A stretch of 64,000 nt of DNA from Leptidea sinapis (GCF_905404315.1 NC_066265.1:27676501-27740500), one strand, 5' to 3'; positions 11,640-23,645 are shown, counted from the stretch's first letter. Numbers and translations are program-made. The notes: generated by a model from the sequence alone, not told the origin.

Positions 11640-11890
11640 TATAACAATAAGGGACGAGACGAGCAGGACGTTCATCTGATGGTAATTGATAAGCCCTACC
11701 CAGTACCGCTGAGGATTCTTGTAAATCCCAAAAATTCTGATCGGCACCACAATTGCGCTCGTCTCCTTGAGATATAAGATGTAAAGTCTCGTTTGCCAAA
11801 TAATTTCTTACACATTACTACTGCACGGCAGAAATAGGCGCCGTTGTGGTACCCATAATCTAGCCGGCATCCTGTGCACAGGAGCCTTAC
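11640..11890 (-). repeat. SINE-like interspersed repeat
   Basis: Reverse complement of the GGATGCCGGCTAGATTATGG repeat seen at 13,888, 26,087, 48,905 and 62,916. Conserved blocks are GGGACGAGACGAGCAGGACG, the CAATTGCGCTCGTC segment and GCGCCGTTGTGGTACCCAT. It is shared with the right arm (48,905-49,215), so it predates the duplication. It is common in Lepidoptera in my recollection; the family name is not assigned. Confidence 0.7.
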
Positions 11891-12028
11891 TTTTAACAGG
11901 TTCTACTTACCTTACGCCTCAACAGATGTCACTTTTATCTTCGAAATCTATGTTCTCATGAGACGTTCAAACTTCAAAGGGAACAATTGTAATTAATTTA
12001 GTTCGTTATAATTTGAATGTTCATTTAA

Positions 12029-12062
12029 TCTCATATGTATATATATATATATATATATATAA
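12029..12062. repeat. (TA)n microsatellite
   Basis: About 16 TA units in the left arm, reduced to a few units at the mirror position (around 48,670-48,680). Confidence 0.9.
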
Positions 12063-13040
12063 ATATAAATTTCTAGTTATCTTAAATAATCCTTAGTTTT
12101 AAGCCAGCCAATGCAAATATCGACTCAACAATATCACGCTGTTGAACCGACAGGTAAGTATGAAACAATTTTAATTACGATGCAAAATAATTGAGCGGCA
12201 TTATCCATCAGGTGTGGTCGTGGCTTTATGCTACAGATGATTGCTTTATGCTGCGGTATAAATAATTCGAATTGCGTAAATAAATTATTTTAAGTATTCT
12301 GTATTGAGTTTTTCTTTTGCTTTTAACTCATATTGATATGCGATATTAATTGCAAGATATAGCTATTATTACTTACTTAAACATTCTTATTTTTGAGGAT
12401 AATAAATAGAAATGGAATAAACAGATTTTGAATTTCTTAAATTTTAAATCAGTTACTTTACTTTACGTTAGTTTACTTTATGACTTATTTGTGATATAAA
12501 TAATACATCGACTTATATTATAAAAAAAAAACATATTTATATCGAAACGTCTTTTAAAAGAGTTGAGGTTTCATAAATGTTTTAGAATATAATAGCAGAG
12601 TAGTCGTGAAGCTGTGGAAATAACTATTAACTTACCTACAGAACATAATTTCAAAGTTTTGATAAAAATGTCACATTTTGAATAACAACATCAATTTAGC
12701 CATGGATTAAATTGCATGGCATAGGATATTATATCATTGTGCTCTTTGTTTCACTTGGTTTTATTTTCAGATTTTTAAGATAAAGTATATTTATGGAATT
12801 TGTTCTGTACTGGGACATGTGAAACTTAACAATAGCATTGTCACTGGTTTAAAGTCACGAACTTTATTTAGTTATAATAATTATTATTTACCAGAAAGCA
12901 CCACGCATGTAAGTTTGTTTCAAAAAGGCTTTTTCAAATTGGTCCAAGTCTGGTATTATTGTTACTTGTTTCGATATCTCGTTTACAACTTAAAATATTT
13001 ATTTATTTTGGAATATGTTGAAATGTTTTTCTTTATTTGA

Positions 13041-13887
13041 AAAACTATCGCAAATATACATATTTCAGTAGTTATATTGTTCGAATATAGCATAGTTACA
13101 TAGTTACACATTTTAAAACATACACAAACAGTCTTGCACTTCAAGGTCAATCAAAGTCATGAACTTGTTTTTAGTCTTTCGGAATGAATATCTCAATTAT
13201 TACTATTAAAGCTTGTATTATAAAGAAAATATAAAGAAGATTATAAAACCAAAAACACTAATAAAAAAACCAATTTTTTTTATTGAAAATACTCATTTAT
13301 TCAAAAGTATAACGGTTTTTCAACTTTGTGTCGTGTGTGTAAAATAAAATAAAACAAAATATGAATAATTTATGCATGGTCGTATAGTTTGTTTCGAAAG
13401 CTTTCATATACATTAATTGATATTATCCTAACTATAAGCATTATTTTGCTGTACGTAAAATAATAGACATAGATACACTTTCTCGCGCGTAAAATTCTCT
13501 CGCGAAAATCGCTCGGGAATGAACCGATTTGAAGCTCGGAAAAGGGATCGTTTCGCGAAAGGTTAAGATAAATAAGAATGCTTGACAACTACACAAAAAA
13601 AATTGAGATCTAAATAAAGCCAGCTTTTTTCGATAGTCCTAAAATGTTGGTTGCAAAAATTAAAATAAATTTAATTCTTTTTCTCTCTTGACACTTAATG
13701 TTATTTCTTAAATATGAGGATTGAATTTTGACAAGTATTACCAATTTTGCGAGCAAAGAGATATTATGTCCTAAAATGTATATGAAAATATAACATAGTA
13801 TATTAAATTTCTAGTAGTAGTATTATAATAGCGATAAGCTAATTATTCAAATGTAAGGTAACCAGTAGGTTAATACGAAACAAGTGG
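13041..13887. other. Spacer without a recognisable gene
   Basis: The first bases inside the left arm's inner boundary. AT-rich. 13,480-13,565 is richer in CG steps and repeats TCGCGAAA-like words, but no open frame or element is recognisable. Confidence 0.4.
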
Positions 13888-14212
13888 AGGCTTTTGTGCA
13901 CAGGATGCGGCTATATTATGGGTACCACAACGGCGCCTATTTCTGCCGTGAAGTAGTAATATGTAAACTTTACTGTGTTTCGGTCTGAAGGGCGCCGTAA
14001 CTTGTGAAATTACTGGGTAAATGAGACTTAACATCATATATCTCAAGGTGACGAGCGCAATTGTAGAACCGCTCAGTATTTTGGGTTTTTCAAGAATCCT
14101 GAGTGGCACTGCATTGTAATGGGCATGGCGTATTAATAAACATCTTTAACCATTACAATAATTACCATCAGCTGATCGTCGTGCTCGTCTCGTCCCTTAT
14201 TTTCATTAAGAA
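13888..14212 (+). repeat. SINE-like interspersed repeat, near full length
   Basis: Runs from GTGCACAGGATGCGGC through ATTATGGGTACCACAACGGC, TTTCGGTCTGAAGGGCGCC and GTGACGAGCGCAATTGTAG to CGTGCTCGTCTCGTCCCTTA and an A-rich tail. It is one of the more complete copies of the family. Confidence 0.75.
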
Positions 14213-14275
14213 AAAAAGTCTCAGACCTGAATTATGTTGGGTATTAAATGTTTCTTGCATAGTATAGTCACTTGC

Positions 14276-14308
14276 CTAGGTAGGCAAGCTACTTGCTTGC
14301 CTACCTAG
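14276..14308. other. Perfect hairpin, 14-bp stem, 5-base loop
   Basis: CTAGGTAGGCAAGC, loop TACTT, then GCTTGCCTACCTAG. It stands alone between repeats; no run of T follows that would make it a terminator. Confidence 0.8.
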
Positions 14309-14559
14309 TCAAATGGATTGTAACTAAGTATTCAAAAATAGCTCAAATTGGTTCGTCTAACTTAACAGGAAGGCAGTTTGTATCTCATCACCAGACGTCC
14401 CTCTTGTGCTGCACCTAAATATTTACTTCTGGCCGACCAAATGAATTATGCATCCTAGATTAGGAATCACATGTACGTGCCGTAGGATATGGACAGCTAC
14501 TTGTACGGACAGCTATCTCCATAAATAAGGTAGTAAGCATCATGTGTCCGTGACTTTTT

Positions 14560-14960
14560 TAGAAGTGAGAGGGAAGGGAGAGTTACGCTGCTGTCTTATG
14601 ACGTCAGCACAATCGGGCCAGACTCGTCCGGGTTACTTACCACACTCGCACAGAATACCGGCGTGAAGTAGCGGCCTAGCGCCGCTATATTTCGCATAGG
14701 TTAGTGTCGAGGTCCGGACCACTCCAATTTAAATGCCAGCCGGCCTTGTATTTCCTTACGGAGACGCAGATATCTCGACCTAGCGATACGTCATATTAAA
14801 CGTGCCCGGGTACAAAATTGAGCACAGTGTTTTGCCGCAAGCCGGGGTATGTGTGTACGTTAGGGAGGATATTTACTGTCGCCGTCTCGGCAATTTTGAG
14901 TGTAAAGACCTGTCTACTCTCTGGCTGCGTGAAGATTTTGAAGACCGCGTCCACACTTGC
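14560..14960. repeat. GC-richer unclassified segment, probably a LINE remnant
   Basis: Composition rises sharply over its surroundings (GCACAGAATACCGGCGTGAA, AGTGTCGAGGTCCGG, CGTGCCCGGGTACAAAATTG). The ACCGGCGTGAAGTAGCGG phrase resembles one I associate with lepidopteran LINE copies. Frames are broken by stops. Confidence 0.35.
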
Positions 14961-15500
14961 TTCGTGTTTTTGGTTTGACAGTGTTTCCTGAGATGAAGCT
15001 GTATGGATTTCTGGCTGAATGATTTTACAGAGTGTTGTTATTCTCAGTGTTCTACACCTTTAATTGAAAAATGGAACTTGCCTGTTCATTCATACATTTC
15101 TTTTCTCAGAAGCCACGCGTTCCTAGGAAATTATTGAAACTATCATCTAAAAACTGCGACATGAAGGCGTAAACAAATAAAGTCTTCTTAGTTAAGTTAA
15201 CCAACATAAAGGTGCAACATTTTATCAATTTGCCAATCAAAACCCAATAGATGTCTCTTTGTACAAGAATCAAGAAATTTTGCAAGGGCAAGTTCTTATA
15301 GCACCATCAAGCAAATAATACTGTGTGTACTTATGAATTTAACTCGCCAAACAAATATTATTAATAAAATAAGAGTTATTACTCTTATAACTTGCTCAAG
15401 AAAATGAACAATCATTCATCAAACAATCAGTACGCACTGCTACGTTACTAAAGACTATTCATAACTTTTAATTTTATTATTATCATCTACTATTACTTAG

Positions 15501-15699
15501 AAAATTGAAGTCACTCAAGCACAATCCACGCAACGTTAATATAGTTGGTATTCCTCAGATTATCTACCAAAAGAATCAACTAACTAACACGACTAACTTA
15601 GTCGCCAATTCTGGAAATGTGAATTCAATTTCCATTAATCTAAGCCTGGACTGGACATCGAGAGGCGTTCCAGCTGGCGTCATTATTGTGTTTCAATGA
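15501..15699 (+). CDS. Candidate 3' exon of an unknown small protein
   Basis: An open stretch of about 65 codons runs to TGA at 15,697-15,699 and is preceded by CTACTATTACTTAG, a plausible splice acceptor ending at 15,500. The residues include NPRNVNIVGIPQIIYQ, NTTNLVANSGNVNSISINL and DWTSRGVPAGVIIVFQ, asparagine-rich with alternating polar and hydrophobic positions. It has no start codon of its own in a good context, and no upstream exon or signal peptide was found in 14,960-15,500. It does not resemble reverse transcriptase, transposase or any repeat in this window. It could be a real terminal exon, a dead gene fragment or chance. No function is assigned. Confidence 0.3.
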
Positions 15700-16489
15700 A
15701 ATTACTAGAGAGTAGAGTAGAGATTTGTTGCCAAAGTTTCGCTAAATGAAAAAACATACATTATACATAAATAATTAATATGTGCTCTTGATTTGTTTGG
15801 TAGATTTTGTTCATTTACTAATTTCGTTAGATAATAGAATAATTGTTTTATTTTATTATTAAATAAGTGTTTCACCCATATTTTCGCATTCCGTATTCAC
15901 CTTAAAAGGCAATGAATTTAGTAACAAGGCTTTTGTAACTTAGCATAAATATAAATCTTATATTCTAATTGGTGGTGAATGTAAACAAATAAAATAAGTA
16001 CATTCCAAATTGGAAGATTAATTATTGTATTAAAAATTATACTATTAAATGCGTAAATAACTTATGTTAGATTTCATTTATATAAGCAACATAGTAAAAC
16101 TTTGCTGTTTAAGCTCCGGAAACATTAATATCAGACACCAAGTGAAGCAGAAAACTTTCATAACTCAGCTAATGAGCGACGCATGAGTAACCGATTTAGT
16201 AATTAATTAAAACAAGCCTGAATAAATTGTATTCATTAGTCATGCATTTAATTTGCTGTATATTTTCATAGATACTGAAACAAAATAGTGTTCATTTTCT
16301 TCTCACGTCCAAGTTACTTAGTTTATACTGGGGCTGCTGCTATGACTGCCTTTGACTTTACGAACTTATGGTAAACTCAATTCAGTAATTTAAAAGTTAT
16401 ATTTATAGTAGCTACTCAAAAGCGCTTAGCTTAAGCCAAATTGATTGAAGTTTATTTGACTTTTAAAACAGCAAATGTCGCAAAGATGT
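15700..16489. other. No recognisable feature
   Basis: AT-rich. An ACATAAATAATT word at about 15,766 could act as a weak polyadenylation signal for the preceding exon-like stretch, but nothing else supports it. Confidence 0.35.
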
Positions 16490-16620
16490 CGGTCTCAGTG
16501 AATTTTATATCTTTGTGGTTTGGTATTTAGACACTTGACTCATGGGGCCCAGAGAAATATTGCTAGTCTTCTTGTTACACTTCCCCGTAATGATAGTTTT
16601 AGTTTAATGTAATCATTGAA
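16490..16620 (+). pseudogene. Short fragment of the LINE C-terminal family seen at 58,000
   Basis: Contains TCATGGGGCCCAGAGA and the ending CTTCTTGTTACACTTCCCCGTAATGATAGTTTTA, matching 58,050-58,220. The middle is deleted. Confidence 0.5.
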
Positions 16621-17629
16621 TAAATACTATCTTTGAAAATAGTATTCTCGAAAATTATATGACTAATAACGATTATCAGTAATAAATCTACCGTAAATTA
16701 ATATACTCAAATATGCTTAAATCTCTTTGCGACGAACTCAATATGCATATTTATATTATAATATTGTACATCTTAATGGATTAAGTGACAGCTTTGATAT
16801 ATATCTGACAAGTGAATTGCTATATTCTACTACTATTCACTTTTAAAAAAACCTATATCAGTGTTCTCTCCAGAACCTCCCTTCCGAGAACAAAACAAAA
16901 TTATTATAATGTAGTATTCTGCGGGTTTATAGGGATTTATTTATACCTAATGAATTATTTAATCGTCCAAGTTTACTACTACTTAGCACAGTGTTAAAAT
17001 CAACTTGATTGATGACATGTTTTTAACGAATAAACAATGATCAGAAATGATGAAAGAAATTACAGTAAACGTATGTTTAAGAAGCCACTTATAGACATAT
17101 ATGCATGATGCATCGGTTTGTTTGTAAATTTCCTATGTTTTGGGTTGTTAGACTACCAATATTTACCAGAATAATCAAGGCAGGTATTCTGATAGTTTAC
17201 TGTAATGTCGAATGGTATAAACTGGCATGGGGGTTCTCACTTCTACGAGAAGTCTTTTAAATTTAGTTTTTCACTTCGGTACCATTAAACTTTTCTGTTG
17301 ATAATTGGACTTGCTATGCCACTAATCATTATTACTTCTAACTACTACCTTTTCATTTTAAAGTTCGTAGTAATTCGTACGTGAGACTAGTAAGAGAGTA
17401 AGAGTACTGAGACTTTCATTGAATACATTGCCTGACAATTTTTTTTTTATTATCTTGGCGTCTTCATTAATTTTTTGTGTATGTCTCTTAAACATCAAGT
17501 TACACGCATTTCATTGAACTTGTACTCGTACTTACGTAGGTGTAGGTGTAAAGTGCGTGAGTTGCACCTTGACGTAAGCCGTCGGGATTTTGAAGCTTGC
17601 ATTGCGAACACAGGTTTGTATTTTTTTAC

Positions 17630-17835
17630 GGAAAAGGAGAACAGACGAGTATACGGTTCATCTGGTGATAAGTGATCACCGCCGCCCACATTATCTTGCA
17701 ACATCACAGGAGCGTTGCCGGCCTTTAAGGAAGGTGTACGCGCTTTTTTTGAAGGTATCGTCCCGGAAACATCGCACAAGCAAGCACATTCCACAGCTTT
17801 GTAGAACGTGGAAGAAAGATCCTTGAAAACCACTG
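17630..17835 (-). pseudogene. LINE-A 3' end, antisense
   Basis: Reverse complement of the LINE-A tail: GTGATCACCGCCGCCCACATT, GCGTTGCCGGCCTTTAAGG, CGCGCTTTTTTTGAAGGTA and the CATTCCACAGCTTTGTAG segment. The 5' end is lost. A small deletion removes the ACCCATGT phrase present in other copies. Confidence 0.75.
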
Positions 17836-17839
17836 TGGA

Positions 17840-19285
17840 GGAACAAAATCTTGAAAAAGAATAAAAGGATTTATTAATTATAACTTGAAAATATTTGTGG
17901 GATATCCAAAGGAACGTTTTCACTGAAATGACCACGTATAGTGGAAAATGTATCCAATAAATATTACAATATAATATATCATTAAGTCTTAGGTTATATA
18001 TTTTTATTACTTTTCCTCAGTGTAACAACAGGCTTGATTTATTACGGTAGGCAAGCATCGATACAAAAAGTGACTGAAAGGAACTTTTTGGTTGTTCCTT
18101 CATAATGATACATTTCTTGCGTCCAGCTTAACATGAAAAACAGCATTTGGATTTATTATAAAAAGGAATTTAAAAAAAAACTATTTTATTTAGAAAATTA
18201 GTGGGGGTCTATAAAACCAATTAAGATAAGACATTGATGTATTTTATACTCACCATTTTATTGAGGCTGAATAAACCCAAAAAAAAAGAAGTTCAAAAAA
18301 AGGAACTTATTACTACTGAATATAATGATGTATATAATGATGTATATGATACAGAATGTCATTTTCCCATATAAATTCCTATGTTCCTTTTTTCAGTTAT
18401 GTTTCAACTAGATAAGTTTTGGGAAAATTATTTATTGATATGCTCTGATAATGGTTGTTATGAACACTGCGATACTCTTTAAATATATATTTATATCGCA
18501 ATAGAACTGGCAGGATAAAAATGGACTGTATACATGTAAGTCAGAAGCAATGTTTTTTGTAGTGTTTTTTTAGAGAGACAAAATTACTTATGGATATGCT
18601 GTTGTCTGGTTAAATTGTGGTATTTAAATATTTAACTGACGAGGGGATAGGCACTGCACCCGCCAAAAAGTTTTGAAAAGTTGTTTACTTCAGTAATTGC
18701 TTTGATTAACGCGAGTGTTACACTTAACTAAAACCCTTTTAATGGATTAAAATTCGTGTATTATAACAGTGTTATCGTAAAAGTTACATTTTTATTCCTC
18801 TATCTCTCTGAAACTGAGATCTGGAAAGGTCTTGAAACGTAAGGTTAAACTACTAAACAAAAAAAAAATTAGAATTTAACTTTTATGCAAAAATATGATG
18901 TAAAAACACAGTTACAATTACATACACGCGTTTTAATACTTCAAAACTTTACTTTTTGTGTTTTATTTAATTGTTTACTTTACTCAATAAATACTTGAGA
19001 TAGTAAGTAAGTAAGTAAGCTCCATTAGCATACGATACAAACTATCCCGTTTGTAGTAAATTTGATAAGCAATTAGTTTACAAAATCTACCAAAAACTAG
19101 TTAAATATAGTATAAAGTTGTTTGAAGTTGGAAATTAAATATTGAATTGTGAGTATTAACTCAAAGGAACAAATACAAATTCAATTAGGACCGATCAAAC
19201 ACAGAAACGTTATAAGATATTGATCGCAGATTAGGATTTTGTTATTAAAATAGCCGACTCGGTGAAAGATGGAGAAAATTAAAAA
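17840..19285. other. No gene recognised
   Basis: AT-rich. 18,040-18,110 resembles 26,550-26,640 (both read GATTTATTA, AAAAAGTGAC, TTGGTTGTT or close variants), an old repeat pair. 18,800-18,960 shares GAAACGT and TTACAATTACA...CACGCG phrases with 39,360-39,470. A GTAA tandem lies at 19,003-19,019. Confidence 0.4.
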
Positions 19286-19289
19286 AAAT

Positions 19290-19388
19290 TGTAAAGTTAA
19301 GGGTCACTGTTCAGGCATTATCTATAAACCAATTTAAATGTTTTATTAAAAATGGCTTCGTCGTAAGTCCTACTAGTCCACAGCTGTA
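19290..19388 (+). pseudogene. Fragment of CR1-like LINE ORF tail
   Basis: Encodes TVQALSINQFKCFIKN-like residues with one disruption, matching ATVQALFINKFKCFTKKWL at 52,238. Only about 95 bases remain. Confidence 0.5.
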
Positions 19389-19389
19389 A

Positions 19390-19955
19390 AGATATATACA
19401 GGTGCCCCAAAGTTATGGGACATGAAGGGAAAGTACCTTAAATATCGAAGATAGGCTATTTTACTGAAAAAAGACTTTATGTTATTTTTAAAAGTTAGTA
19501 CTTCTGCATTCAAAGATTTTCTAAAAATTACTTGCCTCGTCTGGGAATCGACCCGACTGAAATTTAAAAACAAAAACACCCCTACTTTTATAATTCCAAT
19601 CGAAAGAATGGCCAAAAACTAGTAAGGCTTCTTAAGTAACATAGTATTTTAAAAGAAAGGAACAACGTAAAATGAATGTTTTCCTACTTGGATTGGTACG
19701 AATGGACCGATTAGATGGCCGGCCAGATCCCCGGACCTTACACCATTAGATTTCTTCTTTTGGGGATACGTGAAAGATATGCTATACAAAAAACGATACG
19801 AGAATGTGGGCGAGTTACAAACAGAATTGTGCCATATCATATCGAGTATTCACCATAAAATGATAAGAAAATCAACAGGCAGCGGACTCATTAAAAGATT
19901 GGCGATTTGCGTAAGACAAGAGGTATCACATTTTGAGCATTTAATTAATTAATTT
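19390..19955 (+). pseudogene. DDE transposase remnant (Tc1/mariner-type), C-terminal part only
   Basis: Plus-strand frame about 19,699-19,952 gives WPARSPDLTPLDFFFWGYVK, the region of the third catalytic position of this transposase type, then ENVGELQTELCHIISSI and ICVRQEVSHFEHLIN before a stop. The N-terminal DNA-binding domain and the first two catalytic regions are missing. The left border CAGGTGCCCCAAAGTTATGGGACA (from about 19,398) looks like a terminal sequence. The intervening bases hold stops, so this is an internally deleted, inactive copy. No matching right terminus was found. Confidence 0.65.
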
Positions 19956-20279
19956 ACAAAAAAATACCCACTTAATTGACTATTTTCGCCGCTTAATCAA
20001 GTCGATATAGTTATATATATTCTCCTTGAATTTATTTTATGTAATTGTTACAATGAATATAACCAGATTCAAACCAGGGGAATTTACGCAACAGGAAAGT
20101 TCACAAACACTTATTGATAAGAACAAAGGAAACATAGCCGAATGCAGATTATGACTTTTAAAAAACATATACACAACAAAGCACTAATAAAAATTGAGAA
20201 AAAGGGTTTTGACAGTGCCGAGGAAGAAACTACATGATTTGAACTAGAATTGATTTGGAAAAAACCACAGAACAGGTGA

Positions 20280-20958
20280 AATATATATCCCCTATATACG
20301 GTCAATTCGTAACGCATTGAGAGTATCCAAAGAGCATTCACACTACACCTTGCAAACATTAGTATTGGATTCTCTCATAGACACTCGTACCATCAGCGCC
20401 TCAGGAAATTTAATATGATTTCATTGCTCGATCGGAGATCTCTTGCTGGAGTAATATTTCTGTAAAAACTCTTAAACGGTCACATACAATGTAGTAACCT
20501 CTTACAGAATATTAACCTTGGTGTCCCATATTGATTCCCAAAGTTCAAATTCAAGTGAATCTTCCAAGTTCCTTCTGTAAAAACCAACCTGAAATCAGGC
20601 ACCTCTCGCTCGAATTCTTCGCAACTACAATAAGTTAAATGATACCAATTCAGAACTTGATATTATATTCAGTAGTGGTCTGGTCAACAACGCTTAGCTG
20701 GTACTCAATCTGCATTTGTCAAATAAGTACTTTTTCTCTTTTTTTTTGTCGTCTCCATCATTGTAACTTGTACTTTCATTTCTTATTTTGTTTTTATTGT
20801 AGCGATAATATTGATTCTATTTTTCAGAAGTAAAAAGGGGGTAATTTTGTAATTTTTATGTTCACCATAATTGTACTATACTTTAGAACTACAAATCATA
20901 AGATAAGGAAAATTGTATTGTATATGATGTGGTGTGCTTTAATAAATAAATAAATAAA
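20280..20958 (+). pseudogene. LINE ORF2 C-terminus and 3' UTR
   Basis: In the plus strand, frames around 20,380-20,630 recover SYHQRLRKFNMISLLDRRSL, VIFL-KLLNGHI, LLQNINLGVP and KTNLKSGTSRSNS, typical of the C-terminal tail of a jockey-type LINE ORF2. Several stops interrupt it. It ends in a (TAAA)n-type tail at 20,938-20,958. 5'-truncated and dead. Confidence 0.6.
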
Positions 20959-20959
20959 G

Positions 20960-21719
20960 GCATAAAATCTAACGTAGCCAAGCGATAAAATAAAATGATA
21001 TTAATGACAGTCGACGAAAACTGCTTTAAAAGAAAGTTGAGCGTCGCTAGGGTTATTATGGGGCTACACCATTCCGGTCTCCGAATATTACGCATTATTT
21101 TTAAGATTTCATAACAAACAGGTAAACGAAGTTTTTATTGTACCTACAATACTTTTGTAAAAATATCGCAATGAAGAGAAAATTCAAAACATAACTTTTT
21201 CTTTAAGCTCATTTCGTGAAGAAATGAAAAACCAAACTTTCAAAGCAGATTATATTCATAAAGCTTGTTTAGGGTAAATCTTATTTGTTAAACAGTTTGT
21301 TTGAAGTATTTTCTTGTCAATTGTGAAAACCATTTATTTCATTTCGTCATTCGGACTCGTTGTTTTATATTAATTTAATATCGAAAAGAAGAAAAGAACC
21401 TCTTTAGCCGTCACGTTAAACAGAGTAGCAGATTGATATAGGCTAGGTAAATTAAAGACATTGTTGTACACGCCCCCCACTAGTGCAGGTAATACATCAT
21501 AATATAAACTTTTTTCTTTTTAGAATCTAATCTACACAATCCAATAGGTATATTCACGACGCTCGAGTAATTCCCTATTTAGTCTCTTGGGCTCCCCTAC
21601 TATTATATAAATCGACATTATTTTGTCAAATGCTTGTCACTCTGTCATGCGATTCATCAGATAACTATGATAACTGCTACTACATCCATCCTATAACTTA
21701 AATGGCCCTTGCCTGCTAG

Positions 21720-21766
<47 letters not shown>

Positions 21767-22000
21767 ACACATTGTGAAACGCAAATGATGTCTTTATTCG
21801 TTAGGTAAGTAGCGAGTAGCTTATCAGGAAATTATTTGGACATTGTGAAACAGCCCTTAAAGTAAATATAATAAGGGATAGAGTGAACAAAACGAAATAT
21901 TTTTATAGACAAAACTTGGCAATGATCGGTCTTGAGGAACGTAAAAAAAACTATGCTTAAAACTTAGAATTATAATAATTCTATAATATGAAGATAGATG
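20960..22000. other. No gene; long (TA)n tract inside
   Basis: AT-rich with no element recognised except an uninterrupted (TA)n tract at about 21,722-21,764. Confidence 0.5.
21722..21764. repeat. (TA)n microsatellite
   Basis: More than 20 consecutive TA units; likely length-variable. Confidence 0.9.
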
Positions 22001-22019
22001 AAAATTACTGAATGTAATT

Positions 22020-22270
22020 TTCAAAATAATATTGATTAAATTTAATAGGATTTCTACAAAATAATGTTAACAAAGTTAAAGTAACAAGTTTTACGTTTGA
22101 TGTGCAATCCGAGTGTAATCTAATTCTATTCCAAGTGGTGCGTTGCCAGCTGTTAAGGTGGGTATACCCTAAGCTTGATGTCCTTAAGATGTATCGGTTC
22201 GGGAATAGTGCAGCCGGCAGTTGATTCCACAAAGTGGCTGTAAAGTGTAAAGGGTCCTTACAAGCCAGCA
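22020..22270 (-). pseudogene. LINE ORF2 C-terminal fragment, antisense
   Basis: The minus-strand frame reads LHFTATLWNQLPAALFPNRY, the W-N-x-L-P ... F-P motif of jockey/CR1-type ORF2 tails, followed by a divergent 3' region. It abuts a plus-strand LINE-A tail at 22,262, so two elements meet head-on here. Confidence 0.55.
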
Positions 22271-22360
22271 CCACTCTTGTTATTCCTTCGGTGTTGCAAT
22301 GTGGACGGCGGTGATCACTTCACACCGGGTGACCCGTACGCTCACTTGTCCTCCAAAAAA
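22262..22360 (+). pseudogene. LINE-A extreme 3' end
   Basis: Reads TTATTCCTTCGGTGTTGC, GTGGACGGCGGTGATCACTT and GACCCGTACGCTCACTTGTCC, the LINE-A stop region and 3' UTR. Severely 5'-truncated. Confidence 0.65.
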
Positions 22361-22369
22361 GGAGTTCCT

Positions 22370-23455
22370 TGAAAAACGAACGGCTGGCAGTGGGTGTCAC
22401 TTAACCGCAGGTGATCCTCTTGTTGGTTGCGTAACTTTTTCTCACATAAAATGGGGGGACTGAAGTAAGTCGAAAAAAATCAGAATAAAAAGTTAGATAC
22501 TTACTGGAAAAACATCGGTTTCAATTGAATTGCACTTTAATATTTCAGTCACCTACATTTATTATCTAATCAAATAGTATGTTAAATAAATGCATGAAAG
22601 TTATGTATTTAAAAAATATACATAATAATAATATATAAATACTATTTAAAATATTATCAGAAATAAAAATCAAAAATCAATATGAGTAAACAGGATTTTA
22701 CTTATCCCACGTGTAAAAAAAAGCTGAGACATAACTATTTCAAATTATTGAATCAAAATAACATAACAGACCTACAAACACAAACCACATAATAATAGCT
22801 GTGACAAAATACTAGTTTTTACTGAATGATTCTATCAGTAACCAGTAACAACTGTTACTTAAATAACAGGCGATACTAAATACTCTATCTCACTTGTCAC
22901 TGTTACTTTTTGTATCTTGTCACAGTGACAAGTGGTGATATTTTAAAACCTGCTACTGATACCTGTGACGATTAATACGTCTCACCCCTACTGAAAGTAT
23001 GAGAGAGTTTTAGCAAATCAAGAATTAATAAAAAAAAACGAATTATTGTATGCACAAAGATCTTCCTAAAGAGGTACCTACAGGCTACATGATTGATTCG
23101 GAGCTTTTCTATATTCTTCCCCGCAGTATCTGCAACGTCATTCCAATCACATATTAATTATTAAAATACTTCTTGATGAGTAATATGATTAAACGTGAAA
23201 ATTATTACTGTACTACTAATTGTTAGAGAGTTAAGTAGGATTATGAGAAAAAAAGGTAAACAGGTCGGTACGTACTCTAATAGAATGGGATGTTCTCTTG
23301 AACAGAATAATTCTTTTGGGTCTATCTACACTTCGTTAACGTAATGTGTTCGGAGTAGAAGATAAATAGATTATGTTGCCGTGGTTCTAACTATCCGTAA
23401 ATTAGAAAAAAGACACGCAGCAAATATATATCACTTATACGTATTCTTACTTGAT
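22370..23455. other. No gene recognised
   Basis: AT-rich. 22,840-22,985 is rich in GTAAC/GTGAC words, with CTTGTCACAGTGACAAG forming a short palindrome at about 22,917. This may be an eroded repeat. Confidence 0.35.
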
Positions 23456-23459
23456 ACAA

Positions 23460-23572
23460 TCCCTACTAATATTATAAATGTGAATGTAAGTTTGTTTGTT
23501 ACGCTTTTACTCTGGAGCTACAGAACAGATTTTGTTGAAATTTGGTACAGCGATAGACTAGAGATTTTTTTA
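23460..23572 (+). mobile_element. Helitron-like 5' fragment
   Basis: Begins A/TCCCTACTAATATTATAAATG and continues to GAAATTTGGTACAG, a start I associate with non-autonomous insect Helitrons. The 3' CTAG end is missing; the next bases belong to the SINE-like family. Confidence 0.5.
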
Positions 23573-23576
23573 TGCC

Positions 23577-23645
23577 AATACGGTACGAGACATTACAAAA
23601 ATTCTGGGCGGCACTACAATTGCGCTTGTCACCCTGAGACATAAG
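23577..23645 (-). repeat. SINE-like repeat fragment
   Basis: ATTCTGGGCGGCACTACAATTGCGCTTGTCACC matches the centre of the 62,916-63,215 copy. Confidence 0.6.

Larger units (their letters stand above)
1..13040. repeat. Left arm of a giant inverted repeat
   Basis: This stretch recurs in reverse complement at about 47,710-60,110. Blocks that pair, left with right: 1-1130 with 59,140-60,088; 1300-2990 with 57,400-58,985; 3150-3480 with 52,870-53,165 (a LINE interrupts the right); 3590-3785 with 52,615-52,810; 5510-6600 with 51,240-52,610; 7270-7720 with 50,940-51,240; 9360-10,790 with 50,090-50,870; 10,790-13,040 with 47,710-50,090. By-eye identity is about 95% near 2500-2780 and nearer 85% near 12,800-13,040. 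Left-only material includes 726-918, 3785-5510, 6600-7270, 7720-7960 and 8025-9358. The arm is still matching at base 1, so its outer end lies outside the window. Confidence 0.9.

Noticed and set aside
13480..13570. CG-rich patch with repeated TCGCGAAA words as a regulatory site
   Set aside because: Short, not conserved elsewhere in the window, and no gene is near it.
17495..17935. 146-codon minus-strand open frame as a possible gene
   Set aside because: Its middle is the antisense LINE-A tail (17,630-17,835) in a wrong frame; the flanks are AT-rich filler.
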